NCBI GenBank assembly: GCA_022747635.1
Contig: JAKTNV010000169.1
Location: 278,501 to 342,500, forward strand
Direction of reading: 5' to 3'
DNA: 64,000 bases
Source of the DNA: Hetaerina americana
Taxonomy: Eukaryota; Arthropoda; Insecta; Odonata; Calopterygidae
Shown piece after piece: positions 55,021 to 64,000 of the stretch (positions are counted from its first letter, which is position 1; the number at the start of each line of letters is the position of its first letter). Both the position numbers and the translations under genes were made by a program. Under the pieces are notes generated by a model. It did no database searches. It saw only the letters and a list, made by a program, of their open reading frames with translations, and was not told where the DNA came from.

Positions 55021-55149
55021 GGAGAAAGAAGTTTCGTAATTATGCTCAATAGAGAAGTTCTTATATTTGCGGTTGATGATTTGTCATTGATTGAGGGAGA
55101 GTGTTCTCCAGAGGGTGGCGGAGGGTGTTGATTGGAGGTTAGGGGAGAG

Positions 55150-55860
55150 TTAAGAGATGATTGAGGAGTTCACAGCCAAACTGTCAGCTATCAAGAGGGC
55201 CCTAAAAGACATAAGAGAATGTAATGGCTCTTCTCTCATCTGTTCGCACTCATTGATTTCCCTATAATCCATATCAGTCTTGTCATCAATGCACCTGATG
55301 GTTCAGGAGATCTATTATACCCTGTGGTCCCTTCAGATAAAGGGGAAGTAGGTATCCTCTACATGGACTGCTGGTCATGTGGGAATACCAGGCATTGAAA
55401 AAGCTGGCAAAGCAGCAAATGAAGCCCTGGTCAATCTCAAAACAGACTCAGCTTTGCTTCCTGTGCTGGATGTCGGGGCTGCCTTGCTGAATTTGGTTCT
55501 GAACCAGTGGAAGGAAGCTTGGTGATTCTTGCAAAGCGAGGAAGTTAAGGCCATAAATTTGGTTGTTTTGACAGGGCCCTCTTCCATCTGGAACATTCAG
55601 AGGGAAGAGGTCAGGATCACGCGCCTGAGAATAGGGCACTTAGCCCTCACGCACTCTTCATGGAGACAAAAGTGCAACCTTGCTGCAATGTTTGTAACTT
55701 GCACCTGATTGTGACTCAGAAATAAATTATAAAAGGCCAGATACCTTTTTTAAAATATGAGATAATTTAAGCAATAGTTTAGGTGAGGACCCCAACTTTT
55801 TAGGTAAGGTTTCCGAGTTTTTAAAGGACACTGACCTGAACGGACAACTTGAGTTTCCGT
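55150..55860 (+). pseudogene. LINE RNase H and C-terminus (copy 2)
   Basis: The plus strand shows FTAKLSAIKRALKDI, then TAGHVGIPGIEKAGKAANEA (RNase H C-terminal motif), ALLNLVLNQWKEAW and VRITRLRIGHLALTHSSW. A C-terminal CNVCN-like segment and LGKVSEFLKDTDLNGQL follow, typical of the end of I/Jockey-group ORF2. Stops and two frame changes break it. Head-to-head with the minus-strand LINE. Confidence 0.8.
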
Positions 55861-56039
55861 TTTTTTTTTTAAATAATTTTGTTTTTAACTATTTATATGT
55901 TTTTTATCCATTGACGTATTTATCAAAATTGGATTGAGGTTTTAAATGTTTTAAAAAGTGTTGCAAAAACAACCACAGTGGTTGATGCATCCAAAATCCC
56001 AACTATAAATACGGGTTGGTTTCTTTGGGTAAGACCATT
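55861..56039. other. Likely 3' UTR of the RNase H LINE
   Basis: T-rich tract at 55859-55872 and AT-rich sequence, repeated at about 63170-63355. No gene. Confidence 0.45.
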
Positions 56040-56373
56040 TCCTTCAGCTGAGAGATCTCAATGTGCTTATCATTTTAAAGGAAGTATGAGTTCCTGAGGC
56101 AGAATTTGCGAGGTCCAGGTTAATCCTTAGCTAATCCCTGTGAGGTGAGGTTTTTGATGAGTAGCATGGAGTCATCAATGGGCGTATTTGTGAACAAGGA
56201 GATGACATCAAAGTTCACCAGCATGTTGACTTCTTAGACTTCAGCATTCCAAATAATGTGAATGAAATCCATGGAAGTTTTAGCAAAAAAGTCAGTTTTT
56301 CTGGCGAAGAGTTGAAGAGCATGCGCAACAAATTGCGGTAGCTTGTGGGTTGGTGCATCGATGTTGCTGACGA
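56040..56373 (-). pseudogene. Penelope-like RT fragment (copy 2)
   Basis: The minus strand reads PIVSNIDAPTHKL, FAKTSMDFIHIIWN, NMLVNFDVISLFTNTPID (motif A) and further codons. Compared with copy 3, about 66 bp, including the codons for ESAAMGSPLSSVLTNIF, are deleted between two CAAT sites. The fragment starts abruptly at a 19-bp perfect hairpin (56355-56396), where its first codons are followed by their own inverted copy. Confidence 0.72.
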
Positions 56374-56396
56374 TGGGTCGTCAGCAACATCGATGC
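56355..56396. repeat. Perfect 19-bp hairpin at the Penelope 5' truncation
   Basis: GCATCGATGTTGCTGACGA, loop TGGG, then the exact complement. One side is Penelope coding sequence (IVSNIDA); the other is an inverted duplicate. The same hairpin is at 63736-63777. Confidence 0.92.
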
Positions 56397-58309
56397 GTCA
56401 TCACCTTAAGTGCCATCAAAGCACGCCGAAATATGGAAACTAAGAAGAAAAAGAACCACAATGAAACTACAGGATATTAACTTGCATTACTGGAAAGATA
56501 GACCAGGCGTGTACACTAATAGGCAATGGTTCGCATTCTTATATATAATTACATATTTTATGTATTTTATACACTCCTTCCCATGTATGGTAAATTTATT
56601 CATTCATTTATTTATTATATTACCAACACGAAGCCCGGATACATCATGAAATGACTTTCTTGCTTGCAAGAAAGAAAAACATCTTCAATTGCCATTATAT
56701 ATTTGTGGAGAAAGGAAAGTCAAACGTTTGTATGTCTCCGCACATGTCCAATAATTTGATTTTCCTTTTCAGTATTTGATCTTTATACCTAATAAACGAA
56801 AATATAGTATCCATAGAGCATACTTTATTTCTCTTTAAAATTAAATCTTATTCTCAATCTAATTCGAAACTTTTCATTCTTCACTTGTTTGTTACTGTTG
56901 CCACGGCTACAGCGTCACCATTTGATCGAATCAAAACAAACATTATTGCGTACTTCAGAAACAATATTCTTTACACACTCACAGACCATAGGCTTTCCTT
57001 TCCAACTGAATGACATGGAGCAGATTCTTAACGGTATGGCTTCTCATTTGCGTAAACAAGGATATACTGCTTCAGGTTGCTAATCTTAGTGAATGTATTT
57101 TGGAAAGAATGGACGGGTGAGATCATTTGTGAGATATATGCCTTTTAAATTTGGAGAACACCTAATTACATACACAACAATAATACTTGCTGCTGAGATA
57201 GTCATGTTTTAATTGCTTTGGGCTCTGCTTGAATTGACTGCAGTATCAATCTCTGTAGAAAATAAATTTGTAAATGTTCCTTTTTGAAGTAGTTAAGATC
57301 GTATGTTTTTGGTAGAGTTGAACGGGAGTCAAGTGTCAAACGACAGCTATAAACATCGTCAATAATGTTTAGAAAATAGTATTATTTCACATGCGCAATG
57401 ATCAAACGATACATTGAGTCCAAATCATTCAAAATGGATAGTTAAAATACAACGGTTATAAATAGGAAGATTCGATATTTAAGTAGTTAACGTAAAATTA
57501 GATTTTTATTGTTTTCGGTAGTGAGGTATTATTTTATTTAATATGCTGAATCAATTCCCAAATACACCTATTAACGCAACAAATCCCTTGCTGTTGTGAA
57601 ATACTCCTTTTTAATTATGGTGATTGTGATCGAATTCATTTCTTCTTCTACATTCTTTTCGATTGGCATTGCTTTTATTCTTGAAAATGCCATTATTTAA
57701 GGATACAAGTGTGACCTTTATATTTCAAATGCATTTAATGTACTCACTTTCACAGCAAACCGATAATGGTTGATTATATGCAGTTTAATTGAGTACACTA
57801 TGCATTTAGACGGGCTTTATTTTTATACAAATTCAGAATCAATGGAAACAAAATTTAATTAAATATTGAGGCAATGTAAGACAATGAGAAGTCTCCTTGA
57901 GATTGAGTGTTTGTGTACAATAATATAAAAATGTTTAACATCACCAATATAATGGCACGCTCATTTAAACTGTTAAATTCGCATTAAGTATGATGAACGA
58001 TCATGCATCAATTGTCCTTTGATAATGGAGAATTTAGTAGACCAAAATGTGCAAACATAATAAAATGGCACCCATCATGATTTCTGTCAAATTTCCTTGA
58101 AGAATTAGCAGTTTTAATGTGGCGTTCTTGGATTTATTTTGAAGAATGCACCAAACTCATAGGATTTAATTTCCACCTTACTCATTTCTCAATAAACAAT
58201 CAGTGTTACAAAAACAGTGTAAAAAAATATACAGTTTTACATTTGAATGTCGACAATATGAAATGCGCTGTAAGTTGATCAAATTCCACAATAAATAGTA
58301 TTATTTAGA
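56397..58309. repeat. Non-coding R-like region in block copy 2
   Basis: 56400-56650 is repeated at the window end. From about 56650 to 58310 it is a diverged relative of the R regions in the arms (for example around 47461-48110 against 56860-57320), and from 57604 it directly matches 30034 onward. The small frame 56410-56649 has no recognised domain. It lacks a mariner and retains the 298-bp segment lost in the left arm. Confidence 0.65.
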
Positions 58310-58690
58310 TTTGCTCTACCCCTCATGGTGTACAATCATGACTCCACAGCTAATTAAAAATGGTCTGCAGAAATCACGTTGTGGTGTATTAGCAAGGGAG
58401 GAAAAATCTCTCTTGGGTAGTAGCAAGATTCGTATGACATGTTTTGGGAAATGACCCCATAACTCATCACTGCAATTTAAATGACATGGAAAGAAGACGT
58501 GGTCAAGTGTTAAACGATACTCATTTGAAATGGGAAAGTTGAGCTTTAATCAGTTCATAACAGATCTGACTGATGTGAGTCTCCCTGTTAAGTTTCCCCT
58601 CTATATTAATTCGTAGTATTTTAGAATTTTCAACATCAGTACATTTTTATATACTATAACTGCATACATTATGCTGAGTTTTGTTAGTAT
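58310..58690 (-). pseudogene. CR1-like LINE C-terminal fragment (copy 2)
   Basis: Minus-strand counterpart of 30775-31080, matching the RT C-terminal region of the CR1-like LINE at 35340-35570. Broken by stops. Confidence 0.62.
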
Positions 58691-59094
58691 TTAAACGTAA
58701 ATGATTAATATGAAACCTTCCTGCTTATCCTGTCTTTGAGTGGCTCTGAATCGTACCTTTGCATCTTCTAGATTTTGATATTTTTGCACACACAAAGCAT
58801 TATAAGGATATAAAACATATGTAGGTTTAATTTTACAGGGCAAATCAGTAATTATGATGATACCAAAAATAGCTCAAAGACTGGAAATTCTTCATGAAAA
58901 CATGGGCATTGAAATTATTATTGGAAGCCGAATGAGGCAATGTTTTTATGGACAAATTAATCCTAGAACTACTAAAAATTTAAGAGAAATTAGGTAAATC
59001 AGACTGTTGTGCTAAGATACAATTTTCAAGGAATTAATGAAATTAACTCCTAATAATAATAATCTAGAAGGAATTTGAATCCTTAAATGAAACA
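58691..59094. other. Block sequence without a recognised gene
   Basis: Counterpart of 31081-31520. AT-rich, no feature seen. Confidence 0.4.
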
Positions 59095-59758
59095 TCCTTA
59101 TCCTGTTCATTCCCTTTTCTTGCTCGTCTCACATTCTCCCCTCTATTACCATCTTGAACAGTCCCCTGTCGGTCAATATGCCCTTCATCCATTTTTACTG
59201 CCTCAATAGGATTTCTCCCAACCAACCCCTCTCTTCACCCACCATACCAAGTACTTTCTCATTGGTTTTCTTCTCGGTCCATTTCACCTACTCCTTTTTC
59301 TCCACAGCCACATGTCAAAAGCCTCCAGTCCACGACTATCCTCCTGCTTCAATGACCACATTTCCGTATATAACTATGCACCATATCAAAAGTTTCACGA
59401 GTCTTTTTTTAATATCCTTACTTAAAGTCCCATTCGTCAACTCTCTCCTCCTTATGAAAGCCTCTGTGCCTAGCGTAATTCTTCTCCATACGTCCCTACT
59501 ACTATGACCGTATTGGTCCAAATGCTTCAGAGATACGTGAACTGTTCTATCTGCATTAGTTTTTGCCCTCCTATTTTAATGTTTAGCTTTTCTTTTTTCT
59601 TTCTAGAAAATTGCATAACCTTTGTTTTATTAATATTGATTCTCATCCCATACCTGTCGCCCTGAATTTCCAATTCACTCAGCAATCCTTACAACCCCTC
59701 GGCTGACTGACAAACTAAAGCTTGGTCATCCGCAAACCTAATTAATTTTACGAATTCC
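59095..59758 (-). pseudogene. RTE-like LINE 3' fragment (copy 2)
   Basis: The minus strand matches 38170-37500 of the nearly complete RTE, including the C-terminal domain (GTEAFIRRRELTNG, KRLVKLLIWCIVIYG). It is more complete in the 3' part than the copy at 31521. It is cut at 59758 by the tandem-duplication junction. Confidence 0.75.
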
Positions 59759-60162
59759 ATTCTTCCATTTTCTGGCGTAGTTTACGTTTACGCATTTTGT
59801 GGTGTTAATGGTTAGTTTCCAATCGGTCATCCACTCTGCTATGCTCTCAAGGTGTTCTTGGACATTTTTGCGGCATGATTTGGGTCAAAGGAAGTTGACG
59901 CTCTAGCTGAGTCATCCGCATGGAGGTAGCTTTTGGGTCGGAGGGGAGGTCGTTAATGTAGAGGTTGAATAGGACGGGTGACAAAATTGATCCTTGGAGA
60001 AAGCCTGCGGATATGGACTGGGTAGTTGATTTGGCATTGTTAAGGGCTAAAAAGAATGTGCGGTTTGAAAGAAAGGAGGGGATGGTCTTATTAAGGTATA
60101 CTGATATGTCGGTTTTAAGCAGTTTATGTATTAAACCAGTTCGCCAGAACTTGTCAAAAGCT

Positions 60163-60899
60163 TTCCAAGATTATTCGGGTCTCCCACTTGGTCCACGTTC
60201 GTAGGGTTGTCGACGTTTCGATGGCCGAGTCGTCCATCGTCTTCAGGGCATTTCGGTACTCAGGTTTGGCCGCCTTATATAGTTTGGTCGGGAGGTCAAG
60301 TCACGTCTGATTGGTCGGACGCTTTCCGCCTCTTGTTTTGCCTGATGTTCCTCAAAATGGGTTTCCACGCGTTACTGAGGGAGTATCCGCTGTCTCGGTT
60401 AATGGATTTGTTTTCGAGCCGGATCACTATTGCTTCCTTAGTCAATCTTTCCCAGAATTTTTCTTCTCGGCAAAGGACCCTTGTCTCCTCCCACCGAATG
60501 CTATGGTCGGAGATGATGCTGTGCTCTGCAATCGCTGACTTCTCAGGTTGGCACAGTCTGAGGTGTCTCCGGTGTTCTTTTAACCCTTAGCGATGGTCCT
60601 TCCAGGCTCTCTAACGTAGACTTGGCCGCACTCGCAGGGTATTCGGTATACTCCCGGGGTCATTAGGCCACAGGGGTCCTTTGCCCTTACTAATTCGTCC
60701 CTGAGTTTGTTACAGGGACGGAAGTAGGTGTCGATGTTGTACTTCTTCAGTATTCTCGTGACCTTCCCCGAGACCGTGGAGACAAAGGGTAGACCCGCCC
60801 TTGCCAGTGGTTTTGGTTCTTCTTCCTACGAACATGGACCCGGTGGGAGACCCGAATAATCTTGGAAAACATTATTCGCCGGGAAAGTACCAGATCATT
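60163..60899 (-). mobile_element. 5'-truncated Penelope-like element with GIY-YIG end
   Basis: Flanked by the 13-bp duplication CTTGTCAAAAGCT (60150-60162 and 60900-60912). The minus strand encodes the end of a Penelope-like ORF: LKKYNIDTYFRPCNKLRD, PGVYRIPCECGQVYV (GIY-YIG-type endonuclease start), IAEHSIISDHSIRWEE, FWERLTKEAIVIRL and GYSLSNAWKPIL. A frameshift lies in between. Ends carry an inverted repeat of about 43 bp (60163-60205 and 60825-60867). The RT is missing. The endonuclease would cut target DNA for reverse transcription. Confidence 0.87.
60212..60246 (-). ncRNA. Hammerhead-ribozyme-like motif
   Basis: The minus strand reads CTGAAGA (60246-60240), a stem CGATGG/CCATCG closing a 9-base loop, then GAAAC and GTC. 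Penelope-like elements are known to carry hammerhead motifs near their ends. If G of the stem is counted as the core G of GAAA, there is an extra C after CTGAAGA, so self-cleavage is uncertain. Confidence 0.5.
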
Positions 60900-62469
60900 C
60901 TTGTCAAAAGCTCTTTGGAAATCAAGGAAGACTACTTGGGTGTGCTTGTGGATGTGGAAGCCGAAAGTGATCAGTTCAACCAATCTTGTTATTTGCTGAG
61001 TCATGGAAGGGCGACGGCGGAAGCCAGTTAGCTCAGGTCTGATCAAGTCTAGGGCCGAGATTTCTTCTTTGAGCCTGTTTAAGATGCATTTTTCTAGAAG
61101 TTTGCCCATGCAGGGGAGCATGCCACTGGGTCTATAGTTCAGGATATAAGAAGGATTTTTATCGGGTTTTGGAAGGAGTATTATCTTAGCCGTTTTCAAT
61201 GCCTTTGGGAAGTACGATTGGGAAAGATGGCGTTGAGGATAGAGAGTAGGTGTTTGATAAAAGATTTAGGAAGGTTTTTCAGGTGAAGGTAGGAGATTTG
61301 ATCGGGTCCCAGTGATGACTTTGTTTTGGAGTGGGACATAATGGAGTAAAATCCTTGAGGAGTAATTTCCGGGAATATCTGGAATGGGCCAAGTGACAGG
61401 CCATAGACACTGATCAACGCTTCTGAATCCAACAAGGATGTATTATTTTTTTAAAAATGCATTCGAAGGAGTCGGCAGAGGTATTTGCTTTGTTGCTGAC
61501 ATCGTATAGTGCTCTCCCATTATGTGGTATTGGCGGGGTGGGTACCTTTTTCCTTTGCGGACAGTGGGCTAGGGTCCATACCGAATTATCCTTATGTGAG
61601 AGTGAACTTATTTTCTCATGCGAAGTTTTTTCCCAATGTTTTCTAGTTTTGGATGTTAAAAGGTTTCAAAGTGCACAGAAGCCGATTTTATCTTGACGGA
61701 GATTAGTGCATTGCCAGAGGGCTCTGGCCTTGTTTCTAAGTGAAATTAGGCGCAAAATATCCTGAGGTAGTGTGGCACCAGCGATGGAGGCCGGAGAAGG
61801 AGGGTAGCAAGAGCGATGAATGATTTTGGTTAAGGTGCTTGTAAAATATTGAGCCGTTTTCTCTATGCTGTCTGGAGTGCTAGCAGGAGATGGGACAAGG
61901 TTAATGGCTAAGCAGTTTTCTTTAAATAGTTTCCAGTTAACTCTTCTAGTTGTATGAAGGAGGGTAAGAACGCAGTAAAATATGGGGCAGTGGTCCGAGA
62001 CTGAGTTATCTAGGTTAAGGATTTGGAATGCGATATCTGCGAATAATAGAACTACATCCAGGATATCGGAAGAGTGGGAGTGATGATGGAAGTGGGTAGG
62101 GAATGGCGGTGAGTGAATAGCGATATTTTTGGTAAATAGGAGCTTATGAAGGGCTCGCCTTTGTGTAGTAGTGGTTTTTCCAGCTTTTGTTTTTTGTATT
62201 TTATGCCATTTATGTTCCATTGTAAAACTTTAAGGAAGTGGTTGTTTATTTGTAAATTAGGCACCATTTACAAGTTGAAGAAGGGCTGGTATAAGGTCAT
62301 TGGTTATGATGCTAATAAGGGTTTTATTGTCAGTAGGAGAGAGAAGTTTCGTAATTATGCTCAATAGAGCAGTTCTTATATTTGCGGTTGATGATTGGTC
62401 ATTGATTGAGGGAGACTGTTGTCCAGAGGTTGGCGGAGGGTGTTGATCGGAGGTTAGGGGAGAGTTAAG

Positions 62470-63170
62470 AGATGATTGAGGAGTTCACAGCCAAGCTGTC
62501 AGCTATCAAGAGGGCCCTAAAAGACATAAGAGAATGTAATGGCTCTTCTCTCATCTGTTCGCACTCATTGATTTCCCTATAATCCATATCAGTCTTGTCA
62601 TCAATGCACCTGATGGTTCAGGAGATCTGTTATACCCTGTGGTCCCTTCAGATAAAGGGGAAGTAGGTATCCTCTACATGGACTGCTGGTCATGTGGGAA
62701 TACCAGGCATTGAAAAGGCTGGCAAAGCAGCAAATGAAGCCCTGGTCAATCTCAAAACAGACTCAGCTTTGCTTCCTGTGCTGGATGTCGGGGCTGCCTT
62801 GCTGAATTTGGTTCTGAACCAGTGGAAGGAAGCTTGGTGATTCTTGCAAAACGAGGAAGTTAAGGCCATAAATTTGGTTGTTTTGACAGGGCCCTCTTCC
62901 ATCTGGAACATTCAGAGGGAAGAGGTCAGGATCACGCGCCTGAGAATAGGGCACTTAGCCCTCACGCACTCTTCATGGAGACAAAAGTGCAACCTTGCTG
63001 CAATGTTTGTAACTTGCACCTGATTGTGACTCAGAAATAAATTATAAAAGGCCAGATACCTTTTTTAAAATATGAGATAATTTAAGCAATAGTTTAGGAG
63101 AGGACCCCAACTTTTTAGGTAAGGTTTCCGAGTTTTTAAAGGAAACTGACCTGAACGGACAACTTGAGTT
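62470..63170 (+). pseudogene. LINE RNase H and C-terminus (copy 3)
   Basis: Near-identical to 55150-55860, with LSAIKRALKDI, TAGHVGIPGIEKAGKAANEA, RITRLRIGHLALTHSS and the C-terminal LGKVSEFLK-type segment. Same stops as copy 2, so it decayed before the tandem duplication. Confidence 0.8.
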
Positions 63171-63354
63171 TCCGTGTCTTTTTTTTTAAATAATTTTGTT
63201 TTTAACTATTTATATGTTTTTTATCCATTGACGTATTTATCAAAATTGGATTGAGGTTTTAAATGTTTTAAAAAGTGGTGCAAAAACAACCACAGTGGTT
63301 GATGCATCCAAAAACCCCAACTATCAATACGGGTTGGTTTCTTTGGGTAAGACC

Positions 63355-63754
63355 ATTTCCTTCAGCTGAGAGATCTCAATGAAAATGTTGGTTAGTACGG
63401 AAGAGAGGGGTGATCCCATGGCTGCACTTTCATGATGTTCAATTTGCTTATCATTTTAAAGGAAGTATAAGTTCCTGAGTTGGAATTTTCGAGGTCCAGG
63501 TTAATCCTTAGCTAATCCCTGTGAGGTGAGGTTTTTGATGAGTAGCATGGAGTCATCAATGGGCGTATTTGTGAACAAGGAGATGACATCAAAGTTCACC
63601 AGCATGTTGACTTCTTAGACTTCAGCATTCCAAATAATGTGAATGAAATCCATGGAAGTTTTAGCAAAAAAGTCAGTTTTTCTGGCGAAGAGTTGAAGAG
63701 CATGCGCAACAAATTGCGGTAGCTTGTGGGTTGGTGCATCGATGTTGCTGACGA
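63355..63754 (-). pseudogene. Penelope-like RT fragment (copy 3)
   Basis: The minus strand reads PIVSNIDAPTHKL, FDVISLFTNTPID (motif A) and ESAAMGSPLSSVLTNIF (motif B region), the last absent in copy 2. Ends near 63355. The 5' truncation carries the 19-bp hairpin (63736-63777). Confidence 0.75.
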
Positions 63755-63777
63755 TGGGTCGTCAGCAACATCGATGC
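63736..63777. repeat. Perfect 19-bp hairpin (copy 3)
   Basis: Same hairpin as 56355-56396, unchanged between the two tandem units. Confidence 0.92.
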
Positions 63778-64000
63778 GTCATCACCTTAAGTGCCATCAA
63801 AGCACGCCGAAATATGGAAACTAAGAAGAAAAAGAACCACAATGAAACTACAGGATATTAACTTGCATTACTGGAAAGATAGACCAGGCGTGTACACTAA
63901 TAGGCAATGGTTCGCATTCTTATATATAATTACATATTTTATGTATTTTATACACTCCTTCCCATGTATGGTAAATTTATTCATTCATTTATTTATTATA

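Larger units (their letters stand above)
53193..59758. repeat. Tandem duplication, first unit (block copy 2)
   Basis: The sequence from 53193 onward is repeated, same orientation, from 59759. The junction CGAATTCC/ATTCTTCC at 59758/59759 joins an RTE fragment to the middle of the LINE. The first unit has no insertion at CTTGTCAAAAGCT near 53590 (empty site). Confidence 0.9.
59759..62370 (-). pseudogene. Jockey-like LINE, ORF2 (copy 3)
   Basis: Minus strand. The start KVLQWNINGIK (about 62235) is joined directly to KTTTTQRRALHKLLFTKN, the endonuclease deletion shared with copy 2. SDHCPIFYC, the linker, ILLPKPDKNPSYILNYRPSG and VVFLDFQRAFDK follow. There a 737-bp Penelope-like insert interrupts RT motif A. 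The rest of the RT lies at 60149-59759. Truncated at the tandem junction. Confidence 0.83.
59759..64000. repeat. Tandem duplication, second unit (to window end)
   Basis: Head-to-tail repeat of 53193-56621. The offset is about 6566 bp at the start, about 7315 bp after the 737-bp Penelope-like insertion with its 13-bp duplication, and about 7380 bp after a further 66-bp difference near 63381-63446. The two units look nearly identical by eye. The unit continues beyond the window. Confidence 0.9.

Noticed and set aside
1..64000. CRISPR array, bacterial operons or phage genes
   Set aside because: No regularly spaced short repeats and no prokaryotic gene organisation; all recognised genes are eukaryotic mobile elements.

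Overview
This window is eukaryotic, most likely arthropod, repeat-rich DNA with no recognisable host gene. Nearly all coding-like sequence comes from transposable elements in decay: Gypsy-type LTR retrotransposons (one with an env-like gene), several LINE families (Jockey-like, CR1-like, RTE-like, an RNase H-bearing one, and one of uncertain clade), Penelope-like elements, a mariner, a piggyBac relative and short SINE-like insertions. This element mix and an insect-type env-carrying Gypsy point to an arthropod; the species cannot be read from the sequence.

Layout. Positions 1-10180 and 41545-53396 are two arms of a large inverted duplication. Both hold, in mirrored order, a Jockey-like LINE 3' end, a piggyBac remnant carrying a tRNA-derived SINE, a non-coding repeat region, a Gypsy LTR with gag and protease, a palindromic tRNA-like insertion, and the 5' half of another LINE. 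The arms differ by many substitutions and indels, so they are not a fresh copy. The right arm gained a 1334-bp mariner whose empty site survives in the left arm. The left arm reaches the window edge, so the true arm length is unknown.

The 31-kb spacer starts with two Gypsy elements on the minus strand. Element B (13145-10430) has lost its reverse transcriptase. Element A (27095-13146) has an LTR, gag, protease, RT, RNase H, integrase, a proline-rich accessory ORF and an env-like gene. A complete 5485-bp Jockey-like LINE (16399-21883) sits in the integrase gene, and a 183-bp retroposon sits in env. Next come a LINE fragment between inverted LTR pieces, one copy of a duplicated block (28036-32056), a near-complete CR1-like LINE, a Penelope-like fragment and a nearly complete RTE-like LINE (40719-37441, minus).

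Right of the right arm, the block is present as a head-to-tail tandem duplication: 53193-59758, then 59759 to the window end. The second unit carries a 737-bp Penelope-like insertion (with a GIY-YIG region and a hammerhead-like motif) that the first lacks.

The sequence thus records a layered history: old insertions shared by both arms, then inverted duplication, then arm-specific and unit-specific insertions and deletions. No element looks fully intact. The least damaged coding regions are the mariner transposase (one frameshift), the pol of element A and its 254-codon accessory ORF.
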